Shown: positions 11,760-21,958 of the stretch, piece by piece
Position numbering within the stretch: the first letter of the stretch is position 1
Layout of the letters: each line of letters opens with the position of its first letter
DNA from: Ectobius pallidus
Taxonomy: Eukaryota > Arthropoda > Insecta > Blattodea > Ectobiidae
NCBI GenBank assembly: GCA_964059195.1
Contig: CAXKWD010000006.1
Location: 12,206,530-12,270,529 of the forward strand
Length of the DNA: 64,000 nt
Direction of reading: 5' to 3'
The notes under the pieces: model-generated
What the model was told of the DNA's origin: nothing
Databases searched by the model: none
What the model saw: the letters and a program-made list of their open reading frames with translations, nothing else
Translations under genes and position numbers: made by a program

Positions 11760-11955
11760 TACAGAGTGTTAATGAATAACACCGGAATATTTTACCTGTG
11801 TATAGAGAGGACATAGACAAACAACTTTTATTAGGAGGTTTTTGTTCTATGGATTCAATTTTTCCTGTTACAGCATAAAATCGCCCAGGGCATATTCGCC
11901 ACTGACTTCTAACATTTGAAAAAATGCAAAACAAAGAAACTTCATTGTCAACACT
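11760..11955. repeat. Dispersed repeat with terminal hairpin, copy 2
   Basis: The sequence parallels 7592-7800, including AATTTTTCCTGTTACAGC and the AACATTTGAAAAAATGC end. Confidence 0.5.
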
Positions 11956-11959
11956 GGAG

Positions 11960-12700
11960 CTATGAATAAAAAAAAATAAAAAAACTAATTCAATGGAGGC
12001 CAGTCATGTGATTAGTCTGTAAATTTTGCAGATTAAGAAAACACTAAATTATGATATAGCTGTTGATGAATGATTAAGAATCGGGTTTTTATTGCTCACT
12101 AAGAAGGCATGAAGTCAATTTAATGAACATTTTAACCCTATTTCGCTTCATTATTGACATTCTATTGACATTTCATTATTGACAATTATTTTAACGTGTA
12201 TCTGTTTAGTTAGCAGTGTATGATTATTATTCTGGATATCTAATGTATTTTTATTATTTCTTTATTTAACTTTGCATGTATTTAATTATTTTTCTTAATT
12301 AACTAGACATGTACATAATTAATTTCTTTACATGTATTTAATTAATTCCATAAGTTGTTAGGAATATTAGGTTATTAGTTATTAGAAGGGGTATCTCTAA
12401 TTTTAACAATGTGTTACAGCCTAAAACATTTTATTAAAAAGTTAAAGAGCATTAAATTTACTACCATTTGCATTGTATAAACGTTTTTTAAAACCAAATA
12501 GTACTGAGATATGGTGCTTCAAAGTTTTGAAAATGTTTTTAAATATCGAAAAACTGCGAAAAAAAAAGCTTAAGAAGGTGATAAAAGATTGACACTGTGG
12601 TCTGAAGTTAATTTTTGTAAACACTTTGAAATGTGTAAATTCTGTTAAGAAGAAATGAATCAAGTGTTAAGATGAAATTTTTTCTCATTAGAAAGCCAAA
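11960..12700. other. No feature recognised
   Basis: AT-rich with many TTAATTA words. Nothing coding or repeated was identified. Confidence 0.45.
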
Positions 12701-12908
12701 CACAACCCACTCAGCACACATACGTAAAATATATGTAAAAATTGCGTTATCCCTAGATCTAGGTAATGTATATCACACATATTGGTTAAATAAAATCTAC
12801 GTATAATATACGCTCAAATGTCCCACTTTTTGATGTATATCGTACGTCTATTCATGTCAATACAGACATATAATATATATCAATTATACGAACAATCGCA
12901 TACATACT

Positions 12909-13684
12909 TTTGCGATAAAGATGTTAAATAATATAACCAATTTCGAAACAGTAAAAGCGTTATATTATGCTTATTTTCATTCGATCATTACTTATGGAAT
13001 TATTTTTTGGGGAAATTCATCACATGCTATAACAATCTTCAAACTACAAAAGAAAGTGATTAGAATTATGTTGAGAGTTAGCAGAACAACTAGTTGTAGA
13101 CTATTCTTCAAAAAGTTAAACATATTACCTCTACCAAGTATCTACATATATGAAACCTTAATTTTTATGAAAAATAACTTGCATACATATTCAACCAATT
13201 CGGATGTACACTCATACAATACTAGAAATAAGCATGATCTCTTTACTCCATTACATAACACTAATGCCTACCAGAAAAGTTTCCTTTACACCGGCCTCTA
13301 CTTATTTAATAAATTACCATCGTACATTAAGGAAATACCTTCATGCCAGAAATTTAAAGTAATATTAAGGGGATTTCTATTGAATTGCTGTCCATATGAC
13401 ATTAACGAGTTTATTGAAATGTGTAATTAATATAAAATATTAATGTATCTGTTGTCTTTAGTTATAGTATTTGTTCATTTGTAAATTTTTAGCTATTATT
13501 CTTATTCTTATTTGTTTCTTATTTAGATTCTAAGTTTTTTTTTTTTTTTTTTTTTTTTTTTTCTTCACAGCTGTGTGATTTGTACATATCTTATCTTAAT
13601 TTGTGTTGTTTGTGTATATTTGAGACGTATCCAATGTCATGTATAATGATGTTACTGGATGAATAAAAATACATACATACATAC
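12909..13684 (+). mobile_element. 5'-truncated LINE with 3' UTR and (CATA)n tail
   Basis: The insertion carries the C-terminal LINE frame at 12921-13430, a 3' UTR with a 30-base T tract (about 13532-13562), then AATAAAAA and a CATA-repeat tail. The string CATACATACT at both edges is a plausible short target duplication. It lies inside the THAP-bearing element. Confidence 0.7.
12921..13430 (+). pseudogene. LINE reverse transcriptase C-terminal fragment
   Basis: The 169-residue frame has the region after the reverse transcriptase palm in Jockey/CR1-like proteins: 'YYAYFHSIITYGIIFWGNS', 'LQKKVIRIML' and 'HSYNTRNKHDL', ending at a stop just before the 3' UTR. The palm motif (FADD-type) is upstream in full elements and is absent here. 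The Met is internal. The frame is open for its whole length, which suggests a fairly recent insertion. Confidence 0.75.
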
Positions 13685-13835
13685 TATTGATGTACAATAT
13701 CTATACGTAAAAAATATGTCAAGATGATCTATCAAACGTATATTTTATATATAATTTATGTAGCCTATATAGGGCCTTTGGTTCATAAATACACTGCTCA
13801 CATACATTTTACATATACTATCAATACATGAGATA

Positions 13836-14519
13836 TCAATAACTAAAAATGTCATCAAGAACACTTTTTGTGCCTACTATCTTGCAGTTTTTTGGGACTT
13901 CTTGCTGAGGTATTTTGCAATTATTTATTGTAAGCAAAACACTGAGGTCGCTCATAATACACACTGAACCAAGAATCTTCGGAACATCATCATTAACATC
14001 CATTAAGCACAGCACTAGCCTTTCTACTGCCATTATGCTAATCCACTGCCCTTTAAGTCCTTCTGTTACACTTAGGAAGTACTGCATCACATCTTCCAAA
14101 CAATGCAGAGCTTGTCATTCAACATAACTTTTAAGTTCTTTTAAGCTTTCTGCAACTGCTTGGTTTAAATTTTCTTCTTCTGCATCAATTAATCTTCTGC
14201 ATGATGGACCTGGTCTTGACAAGTACTCAGGCAGATTAGGAAATATTGATGGTACTGCACCAAGTTTCAGTTTAGGGCAAGTTCTAGGAAATGTTTTTAT
14301 TTCACCGTTAACTACAAATGTCTCTGTTCTTGTCACACTCTCTTCAGGAAAATACTTCACACAAATAACAGGCTTGCTTACCCCTGTAAAGTCTGTAGGA
14401 ATCTTTCTATGCCATGTCTTCTTAAGTTCTTCGTCTTTTGGTAAAGAAAATGTACTAACACTTTCATGTTGTGACTTGTAGTTACTTTTACAGCCAACAA
14501 CACTACAGCACCTAGGCAT
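13836..14519 (-). pseudogene. THAP-domain protein with one in-frame stop
   Basis: The start at 14519 opens MPRCCSVVGCKS, the usual THAP beginning. Zinc ligands Cys5, Cys10 and Cys53 are present, but the expected His of the C-x2-H pair is Tyr56 (VICVKYF). The AVPSIFP motif that closes THAP domains follows. A single TGA at 14117-14115 interrupts the frame after residue 134. The same frame then continues without a break to 13836 with 'ILGSVCIMSDLSVLLTINN', a C-terminal region seen in small transposon-derived THAP proteins. Missing ligand plus stop make it a likely pseudogene, although TGA followed by C is a context that can be read through. Confidence 0.75.
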
Positions 14520-14694
14520 TGTGAATTCCTGAAACAATTAAGAAATACTTTAGCAGCGTTATCGTAAATTATTATGATCAGAGCTAATTACCACAGCATC
14601 TGTATTATAAATCGGTTTGCAAGTCGTTGAGGTTATGATAGGCCAATTTATGCATGTGAAACAAATCTTGCACAGGGACTTACCAGTACTGTTT

Positions 14695-14795
14695 TATGTG
14701 TAAATGTTTTTCTTCTGCCTCATTTAATCTTCTACATGAAGGAGCAGGTCTTCACAAACATTCAGGTAGGCCTAAATTAGGAAATGTATTCTAGG
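14695..14795 (-). pseudogene. Second, partial THAP-gene copy
   Basis: The minus strand repeats the segment after AVPSIFP: 'PAPSCRRLNEAEEKHLH' with a stop before it parallels 'PGPSCRRLIDAEEENLN' at about 14165-14210. It is a local partial duplication upstream of the main THAP frame. Confidence 0.6.
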
Positions 14796-15926
14796 ATCTA
14801 GGGTATTACCCTACAGATCACTGCACGTTGCATAATATTTCGTCAACTTTAAATACACACACATGTACATTTATTCTTCGTTTCTATGTTATATACATAG
14901 GGAGTAGTTGCAACAGAACAGTGCAATTCTCTCCACACACAATTTCTTGTTAATAAAACACTATAAAAGAGAAACTTATACACGCAACCACCAACAGCCA
15001 ACAAACAACCTTGAATCAGCAGATCTACATTGCTGACGTCACAGACAACATGGCCGCCAGTCATAAAAAATAGTTCTACTGAATGTACGGATGTAATCAT
15101 TTTAAACCATTTTTTAAATTAATTTCTGATTAGCGTGAGTAAATTTTATTGCGTTCCCTTAATTTAACCAAATCGATTTACTAGAGTAAAACACAATAAA
15201 CCGGTGTTTACAATGTACAATTCTAGACGTAAAATTTACGTATAGTTGGTAGGTAATTTTGATGTTACAAATGAACAATCAAATCGATTTTGTTTTATAT
15301 TTAATCTTAGTTATGTAACAGTAACTTTAATTTTGATATATTATAAATATAAAGCAGGATTAAATTACAACAGTTTTTATACATGTATATATTGGACATA
15401 AAATATACGTATAATTTACGTTTTGACTTTGACCAATCGTAAGATATATATGTAGCTCTAAAATATACGTATATTATACATATCGTGCTGCGTGGGAAAT
15501 CTCAAAATATCTCGATTTCGTTATTTTTGGCTTAGCCCACTCTCTTCTCACTGGATGCCATAATTCAGATGAATCCAGTTTTAAACATGCAAACCTCTTA
15601 ATATAATAACATAACATTTGAAGGAAAATATGGTTTTCTTCTATCAACAAATTGTGTAGAATTAAACTTTGTTTATCCTCATAAAATATATTTCTGAAAC
15701 AAATTTCTTATAAATTTAATGAGCATACGATTATTAACTTGAAAGAAGCATTTAATGCACATTTTGATATTAAGATGAAGTGGAGTAATCATAATGTAGT
15801 AAAACTCAACTATAAGTTTCATTTATTTTAATCTAATTGGTTAATTATTATGTGACATTATTATTCTGTTTCTATGGATTTTGTTGTTAAAACTAACTGG
15901 TCTTTAAATTTTATAAATATAATGAC

Positions 15927-16554
15927 CAGGGTTCGGATGTTTATGACATATCATATTTTTATCGTGAACTCCATTCTCACCGCAAACACAAATCAAACAT
16001 GAATTGCTCCCTTGTATCCTAATCGAACTGTTTTTATTTTGCAAAAGTTATATATATTTTTTTGTCTTTGTCATATTTGACCTTATTTGTAATTTAACGT
16101 CATATTTCAGTTATAAATTCAGTAAAGGAGCACAATTATACAGTGTATGTACTACATGGTCGAATTAAATTTGTAATTTATTTAATTAATTTAATGTTTA
16201 GACCAACTTAATAGTAACTTAATTTGTTTAATTAATGCAATTGTTCATATTTTATACAAACACGCAAGGTCTACAAGTATTTAGAGGTGATGAAGCAAGC
16301 AAACAGAGCAAATTCTTTAAAATAAAAGTTCATTACAAGTAGAACTGTAAAAAAACAAAAATTGTTAAAAAGTGATTGTCTGATTGAATTCATATGATGT
16401 AAGAATTTAGTGTCTTTAAATGTTTTAACTTGGAACATTTATTTTTTGAAAATACCTTACTTTATAAGGTTATATTTAGGATTTTTAGGTCGCATTTAGT
16501 CATTTTTAAGGGCGTTTCCAGTCATATTTTTAGGTCATAAACATCCGAATCCTA
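15927..16554. mobile_element. hAT-type MITE (family N), complete
   Basis: The interval is 15927-16554. The left end reads CAGGGTTCGGATGTTTATGA and the right end is its inverse with a few changes. The flanking 8-mers ATAATGAC and ATAATAAC differ by one transition, as expected for an hAT target duplication. There is no transposase frame, so it is non-autonomous. A one-ended relative lies near 7829-7907. Confidence 0.75.
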
Positions 16555-16643
16555 ATAATAACATTACAGTATATGCTATATTTTCCTCCTATTAAGAACA
16601 CAAATATCTGCTTAACATATTCTAAATTAAGTACACCAATAAT

Positions 16644-16649
16644 TTTATT
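16644..16649 (-). promoter_or_regulatory. Candidate poly(A) signal of the Scratch gene
   Basis: AATAAA on the minus strand lies 86 bases past the stop codon. It is the nearest canonical hexamer downstream and would give a short 3' UTR. An hAT MITE starts about 90 bases beyond it. Confidence 0.4.
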
Positions 16650-16734
16650 CTGTTTAAAAAAAAAAGAGAGAGAAGGGAATCCCTTGCATAAATGTCTTTC
16701 ATTTCGGCATCTGAAGATCTCGTTCAAGTTCTTT

Positions 16735-16988
16735 TTAGATGGCAACAGCAATTCCTAGGATTCTTTCGGGAAGAGAAACTGTAAGTGATGTTGGTTTGGA
16801 GGGAGAACCATGAAGACGCATGCATGAAGATTCCTCATGCTTGTATAAGTAAGATTTGAGTGCAAATGCCTTCCCGCAGCGACCACACACATGGGGCTTG
16901 GTATGCGAATGTGTTTGGACGTGTGCTCGCAGATTTGACTTGTCTGCAAATGCCTTTGTGCAGATGGAACACTTGAAGGGCTTCTCTC
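16735..16988 (-). CDS. scrt: Scratch exon 4, zinc fingers 4-5 and C-terminus
   Basis: The terminal exon begins after TGTTTTGCAG (AG at 16990-16989) and ends with TAA at 16737-16735. Finger 4 uses Cys199/Cys202/His215/His219. Finger 5 uses Cys227/Cys230/His243 and Cys248, the C2HC form normal for the last Snail/Scratch finger (KHEESSC). A 27-residue tail follows, rich in Ser and Pro and ending in a hydrophobic stretch; it shows no domain. The GEKPF linker is restored exactly by joining to exon 3. All ligands are intact. Confidence 0.95.
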
Positions 16989-17298
16989 CTGCAAAACAGA
17001 CAACCAAATAAATGTTTTAAATATTTATCATCGTCTATAAATCATAATATTTTTCTGTCTGTACGATTCTCAATAATGTTATTTGCTTAAAGTGACGACT
17101 AATACAATTTAATGTACTTAACACAATGACTACCAAAGCATTAACTGGCAATTTAAACCTAGCGTTATTTTGTTGTTGTCAAATTCTTCAATTTTAATTG
17201 ATAACTTTCTTTAAAAGCTATTTCAATTATTCATATTCATATTAGAATATATTTCATTAGCATTTGCCTATGTACTGGTACTGCTTTTATAACTGTGG

Positions 17299-18214
17299 TT
17301 ATCCCTTAGATAGGAACATCACCTAATACCCCTTTATTAGGAATATCCGTCTAAGAAACTTCTATGAGACGGACATATAATTTTCTGCTAAAATTCACTT
17401 AATATTCTTTCTAAAATGAATCAATACTGTAACATACATTTATTTCTGGAATTACAGACAGTTTAGAGTTAAAAAGTATCTATAGAAAATGTCGCCAATG
17501 TCTAGTTAAAGCTAACTTGTTTCATGCCTACGTTTCCTAGTCTTATACCGATTGTTGAAGAGCACAAATTGCAAATAACTTTTTTTTTCATAATCATCAA
17601 TAATTTAACAAATTGGGTAGGCATGTCATACTTTAAAAGGATGTTAATTACTTTTAAAGAAAATATCTCAATGAAAATAAATTTTATAATCACAAAACAT
17701 TCGAACACAAAGTGAAACAACAAAAGAATATGATTATAATTTCACGTATACAAAATTAATTATTTGAAAGATTCTCTTGAAGACTTGAAAGATCACAGAT
17801 CTCATCCTTGTTGGTTTTCTTGTATGAAGGTTCATCTTTATTTTCTAAGTTCTCATTAAAATAATCTAGTTTACAGTTAGTTCTCATGACAATTTCGTCT
17901 ATAATGTCTTTTTTGAAGAAAAGCTGCCATATTTGTTCCATATGAGAGCTAATTTCACAGGTTATAAGGAATTCGTCTAGAGGACAGGTGATTTTTACTT
18001 ACGCTATGAGGAATATCTGTCTCTCAGACGGCGTAGCTCCTACCAAATCATTAGGTGTTACCGTGATAATCATGTGAGGGAACAGGCGATGTAATCACAT
18101 AGAAGACTAATACTTAAATGAGACTCTTTGAGTAAATGAGCGTCATAGAAGCATAACCTGTGCTCTAATAGCAAAAGACAGTCTGTGAGATGGATGTTCC
18201 ACCCTAAGGGTTAT
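17299..18214. mobile_element. piggyBac-type MITE, copy 2, with TTAT flanks
   Basis: The sequence is collinear with 3241-4180, and the termini CCCTTAGATAGGAACATC and GATGTTCCACCCTAAGGG are retained. Both flanks read TTAT instead of TTAA. It lies in the last intron of the Scratch gene and contains the transposase fragment 17756-17941. Confidence 0.75.
17756..17941 (-). pseudogene. piggyBac transposase fragment, copy 2
   Basis: 'MEQIWQLFFKKDIIDEIVMR' followed by TNCKLDYF gives a better match to the piggyBac LFF...DxIVxxTN pattern than copy 1. It is 61 residues and carries no catalytic residues. Confidence 0.65.
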
Positions 18215-18338
18215 CCATGGAAATTTAATGAACGAGTTCATCCACTGGCTGATGTTATGACATTCTTCTCTGAGGGAAGGAGCTATCACCTTGTAGATGG
18301 CCAGTCAAATCAGCTGTACTGAACATGTACTAAGGTAC

Positions 18339-18972
18339 AATCAGTAAAGGAAGTGGGAAAATAACAGAAGCAGTTGCTATCCCAAGATTTGTCCCTATCA
18401 TACCTCAATTTGGATAAAGCATTCCCCTCCTTTACTACATAATTATTATGTGATTTGTAGGAAATTATTATATACACTCGATGGTGTTTTTAACTTCCTC
18501 CATGAGTAACCAACCCTGCTATATAGATGACCTCCAAGCAAGAGTGCATAGGTCTCAAACATCTTGTACTGTCAATCAATAGACCTTTATTGATTTCAAT
18601 AAAGATACTTTAAAAATATTTAAGGCCTATTAAAAATTAAAATTTTTTTAGTACCGATACTGGGAAATATTTTTACAACAACACCTCATCTAGTGGTATA
18701 GTCATTAAGATGGCAACAAAGGGTATCACAAGTTACAGCCTTAGGCCCTATATACTGACAAAGGACACTAGTGAAAGTGTACCAGTAGATGAATGATTAC
18801 AAAAAGTAATTATATTACAACTCAAACAGATTACAGGGCCTACTTTTTACCACAAAGGATTGTTAATAATTTTTTTTAACGTCCGCTGATATTCTGGGTC
18901 AGTAGGCCTATGTTATTGGACAATTGAAAGCAGTGCTGGTAGGCCTACAACTGCTTCACTTCCTTCACTGAG
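18339..18972. mobile_element. hAT-type MITE (family W), copy 1
   Basis: The ends TCAGTAAAGGAAGTG and CACTTCCTTCACTGA are inverse. The body matches the inverse of 22027-22595 through CTTCCTCCATGAGTAACCAACCCTG. TAAGGTAC lies just outside both ends, although its spacing from the termini differs by a base. Confidence 0.65.
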
Positions 18973-19202
18973 TAAGGTACTTATTTTTTAAATTATCAAA
19001 CATTCCATACTGAAAGCATGGACGACGTCACAGACAGAATGAGAGAGAAATGAGGATTTTTCCCGCAACGGCCACCTGGCCAGTCAAGAGGCCCTTGCCC
19101 TTCAGGGATAATATGGGCTAATTCTAATTCTAAAATTCTAAGTTGCCATCTCATGTTTTGACCAGTGTCTATTAGAATGGAATTTCCAAGCAATGCACTT
19201 AC

Positions 19203-19455
19203 CTGTATGTGTCCTGATGTGACCTTGAAGTAGCCAGGGTCGGGAAAAGCACTTGCCACAGTAGGGACACTTGCATCCTTGGTTGTGTGTCCTCACATGC
19301 ATGGAGAAGGCAGGCATGGATACGTAGACTTTATCACAATGTGGACATCGTCGTGCTTTCTTGTCACCAAGCGATCTGTGAGTCTGGCGATGCCTTGCAA
19401 GGTTGCTGGATGTGCTGTAAGTTTTTCCACAGTCTGGACATTCATGGAGGTCGAC
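19203..19455 (-). CDS. scrt: Scratch exon 3, zinc fingers 1-3
   Basis: The 253-bp exon begins after CCACAACAG (AG at 19457-19456) and ends at CAG|GTAAGT (GT at 19202-19201). It encodes residues 109-192 plus one base. Three C2H2 fingers are visible: Cys114/Cys117/His130/His134, Cys145/Cys148/His161/His165 and Cys171/Cys174/His187/His191. The Scratch-typical strings STSSNLARHRQTH, KVYVSMPA and SRPWLLQGHIRTHT are all present. The exon stops inside the H-T-G-E-K-P linker, whose Gly codon is completed by exon 4. All zinc ligands are intact, so this part shows no decay. Confidence 0.95.
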
Positions 19456-20203
19456 CTGTTGTGGGAAAAGGTGTGGATTAACATTCAAATCTCAATGCTG
19501 AAAAAATTACAAAAACCACTAGTGCTGTAAGTAAAACCATCACAATTCAAGCCTTTATTTTGATATATTTATCATATCGTAATAGTACAATTTGTACAGT
19601 TATTTAAGGCAATTCGTCCATCCCCACTCATGGTGTTTAGATCCAAACTACTTCTTGCACTTATTCCTACAGATGTCGAAGGTCCTGCTATCTTGCCCAA
19701 ATTACTCCTTATTATACAACTGTCTGGGACAAGATAATATGGCAATTCGGTCAACAATACTTATTTACAAATATTCCGTCCTCAAAACAACCAACACATG
19801 CGAATCACTTTCTAAAATATAACATCTATTTTCAATAATGTGTATACATAATATTTTCAGCTAATATCTCAATTAATATAAATAGCCTAAATTGATATAA
19901 ATAATCATCGTGCAAAAAGTAGCATGCAATACTTGTGCCGTAAGCGCATAACGAATCTCGGAAATTGAAAAATCTAAGTGCAAGTGCCTCGTTTTTTCAA
20001 ACTCTTTCCTTCATTCGTATGCACCGCTTACGAAACTAGTATCACAATATACTATTTCATAATTCAGTGTGATTTTAAGTGTTAAAAAAAAATAAAAAAA
20101 AATTCTGTAACATTCGTCTGTGTAAGACATGTAAGAAAACACGTCTGAATGCTGTAATTTTATTTAAGGTAATATTATTATGACAAGGTAACATAATGTG
20201 GTC

Positions 20204-20582
20204 AGTCAAACCCCCCTATAACGAATGTTGTATGAGGGTTATTGTTTTATCGAGGGACAACTTATGAAAACTGCATGCAAAACAATAAACCGAAGTAGGC
20301 CTATGTAGTTACACAGCCTAACAGAAAATTAAACAGCTAACCAGTCTTTAAAGTTATTTTTCAATGGGTGGGCGAAAAATAGCTGTGGCTTGCACTCAAC
20401 AAAAATCAATAAGTCTCAAAACAAAACTAGCAGCGTTTAAAGATTTGGATGATGGTTTGAAGCAGATGGAAGTTGCAAAAAATTACGGACTTTCACAGTC
20501 TGTGTTGGCAACATTCCTTAAAAAGACAAGAGAAATTGAGGAAAGTGTTGTGTTTGTTATGTTAAATAATTTTTTCTGTTAG
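20204..20582 (+). mobile_element. Tigger/pogo relic, 5' end and HTH coding start
   Basis: The left end CAGTCAAACCCCCCTATAAC is of the Tigger type. A coding start follows at 20364, but the rest of the transposase and the right end are missing, replaced by a LINE 3' end from 20715. Confidence 0.6.
20364..20582 (+). pseudogene. CENP-B-type HTH fragment of a Tigger-like transposase
   Basis: The 72-residue frame reads 'SLKTKLAAFKDLDDGLKQME' then VAKNYGLSQSVLATFLK, a clear CENP-B N-terminal helix-turn-helix (residues about 14-58), as in Jerky and Tigger proteins. It ends after KKTREIEES where the second HTH should begin. The ATG is in the right place, since family members start about 15 residues before this motif. 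Confidence 0.75.
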
Positions 20583-20714
20583 GCTGCCTAGGATTTAGAA
20601 TGCTCAGAATGCAGGCTGCATCCAGATAATGCATTAAGCAATGCATAAAACTTTGGTGTGGCAACATTGTTTTCTTTATTCTACAACTTTATATTTTTTC
20701 AATGATTAATTAAA

Positions 20715-21192
20715 AGTTGTATTATATGGATGTGAGACATGGTTGCTTATTCTTTGGGAAGAACATAATCTGAGAGTGCTAGAAAACAGGGTGCTTAGGA
20801 AAATATTTGGGCCTAAGAGAGATGAAAATGGGGACTGGAGAAAACTGCATAGCGACAAGCTTCATGACCTGTACTCTTCACCAGATATAGTAAGGGTAAT
20901 TAAATCACGGAGGCTGAAATGGGCTGGACATGGGGAGGAAAGGCATATCTCAAAAGTAATGACTGGGAGACCCGAAGGGAAAAGACCACCTGGAACACCT
21001 AGACATAGGTGGGAGGACAATATTAGGTTAGATTTAAGGGAAGTAGGATTTGTGAGGGATGATTGGATAGAGTTAGCACAGAATAGGGACTCAGGTAAGT
21101 ACAGCAATAGAGAGCCCGGGTTCCATAAAATAGATAATATTCCTTTAGCTTGCTGAGGAATTGTCTATGGCCATTGAGTAAGTAAGTAAGTT
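20715..21192 (+). mobile_element. LINE 3' end with (AAGT)n tail
   Basis: A 5'-truncated LINE with a C-terminal frame, a short 3' UTR (CCATAAAATAGATAATATTCC ... GGAATTGTCTATGG) and a GAGTAAGTAAGTAAG tail. The same 3' end recurs at 63034-63531 (minus), 63532-63593 (plus) and 4749-4838 (minus). Confidence 0.75.
20743..21156 (+). pseudogene. LINE ORF2 C-terminal fragment
   Basis: The frame holds 'LRVLENRVLRKIFGPKRDE', 'WRKLHSDKLHDLYSSPDIVR', 'IKSRRLKWAGH' and 'GRPEGKRPPGTPRHRWEDNI', the tail of an endonuclease/reverse transcriptase polyprotein common in arthropod LINEs. The reverse transcriptase domain is gone. The family's closing sequence is disturbed near 21090-21130, where a few bases appear deleted or shifted. 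Confidence 0.75.
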
Positions 21193-21319
21193 AAAAGTAT
21201 TTTTTTATATATTTAGAATATCATTAGCTAATTTCCAATTTTCTATTGTCTTATAGATTTGTAGTACCTATGGAAAAATTAATAAAACACTTGCAGGAAG
21301 TGTCTAAGATGGAAATTTA

Positions 21320-21862
21320 CAGTGTGTTTCACATCCGAGCTGGCCAATCATGCAGGTTTCTGCATCACAGCAATTCCTGCTCTTATTCCCGAGCGATCGG
21401 GTGAAATATCTATGCAAATAAAGCTGCTAACACTGTAATGTTTCAGGTTTTCACAATTACAGTTACAATTACAGTGAAAATAACCATGTACCTCATCAAA
21501 AGAGATGTTGGAAATGTCCTCCTCTTGCATCCGCACAACAGTGGCACCCTTTTAGGAAATTTTCTTTCATGAGCATAAGTACAAATCTATCTCGGAAGTT
21601 GAACTTATGCATGTGAAAGAAAGTTTCCTAAAAAGATGCCAGTGTTGTGTGGATGCAAGAGGAGGACATCTCTAACATCTCTTGTGATGAGGTACATGAT
21701 TATTTTCATTGTAATTTTGCTGTAAATGTGAGAACCTGAATCATTACATCGATCGCAGCTTTATTAGCGTAGATATTTCACCCGATCACTTGGGAGTTGG
21801 AGCTGTCCCCGCCGCACCGCAGGAACCCGCGTCATTGGCCAACTCTTACGTGAAACACACTG
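21320..21862. mobile_element. Foldback element with TA target duplication
   Basis: The left arm CAGTGTGTTTCACATCC and the right arm end GTGAAACACACTG are inverse, and the two arms stay homologous for about 260 bp each, leaving a loop of only about 25 bases near 21575. TA flanks both ends. There is no coding gene. It lies in the second Scratch intron. Confidence 0.8.
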
Positions 21863-21958
21863 TAGTTACTTTGCATGTTACCTATCGAAATGAGAGAAAA
21901 AGAAACAAAACTGTATAGGCTTTCACTCATGTAACTGTAAGCCTAGTGACCACTTCTG

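Larger units (their letters stand above)
12706..15496. mobile_element. TIR DNA transposon carrying a THAP gene
   Basis: The left end CCCACTCAGCACACATACGT and the right end inverse CCCACGCAGCACGATATGTA share the CCCACxCAGCAC core. Both flanks contain many ATATACGTAT-like words out to about 200-300 bp. The body holds a broken THAP-domain gene on the minus strand and is interrupted by a LINE at about 12909-13684. THAP domains occur in P-element and Kolobok transposases, so one of those is possible. No clear target duplication was found. Confidence 0.6.

Noticed and set aside
19279..19488. Three frames on other phases or strand over the Scratch zinc-finger exon
   Set aside because: Shadows of the conserved finger coding sequence.
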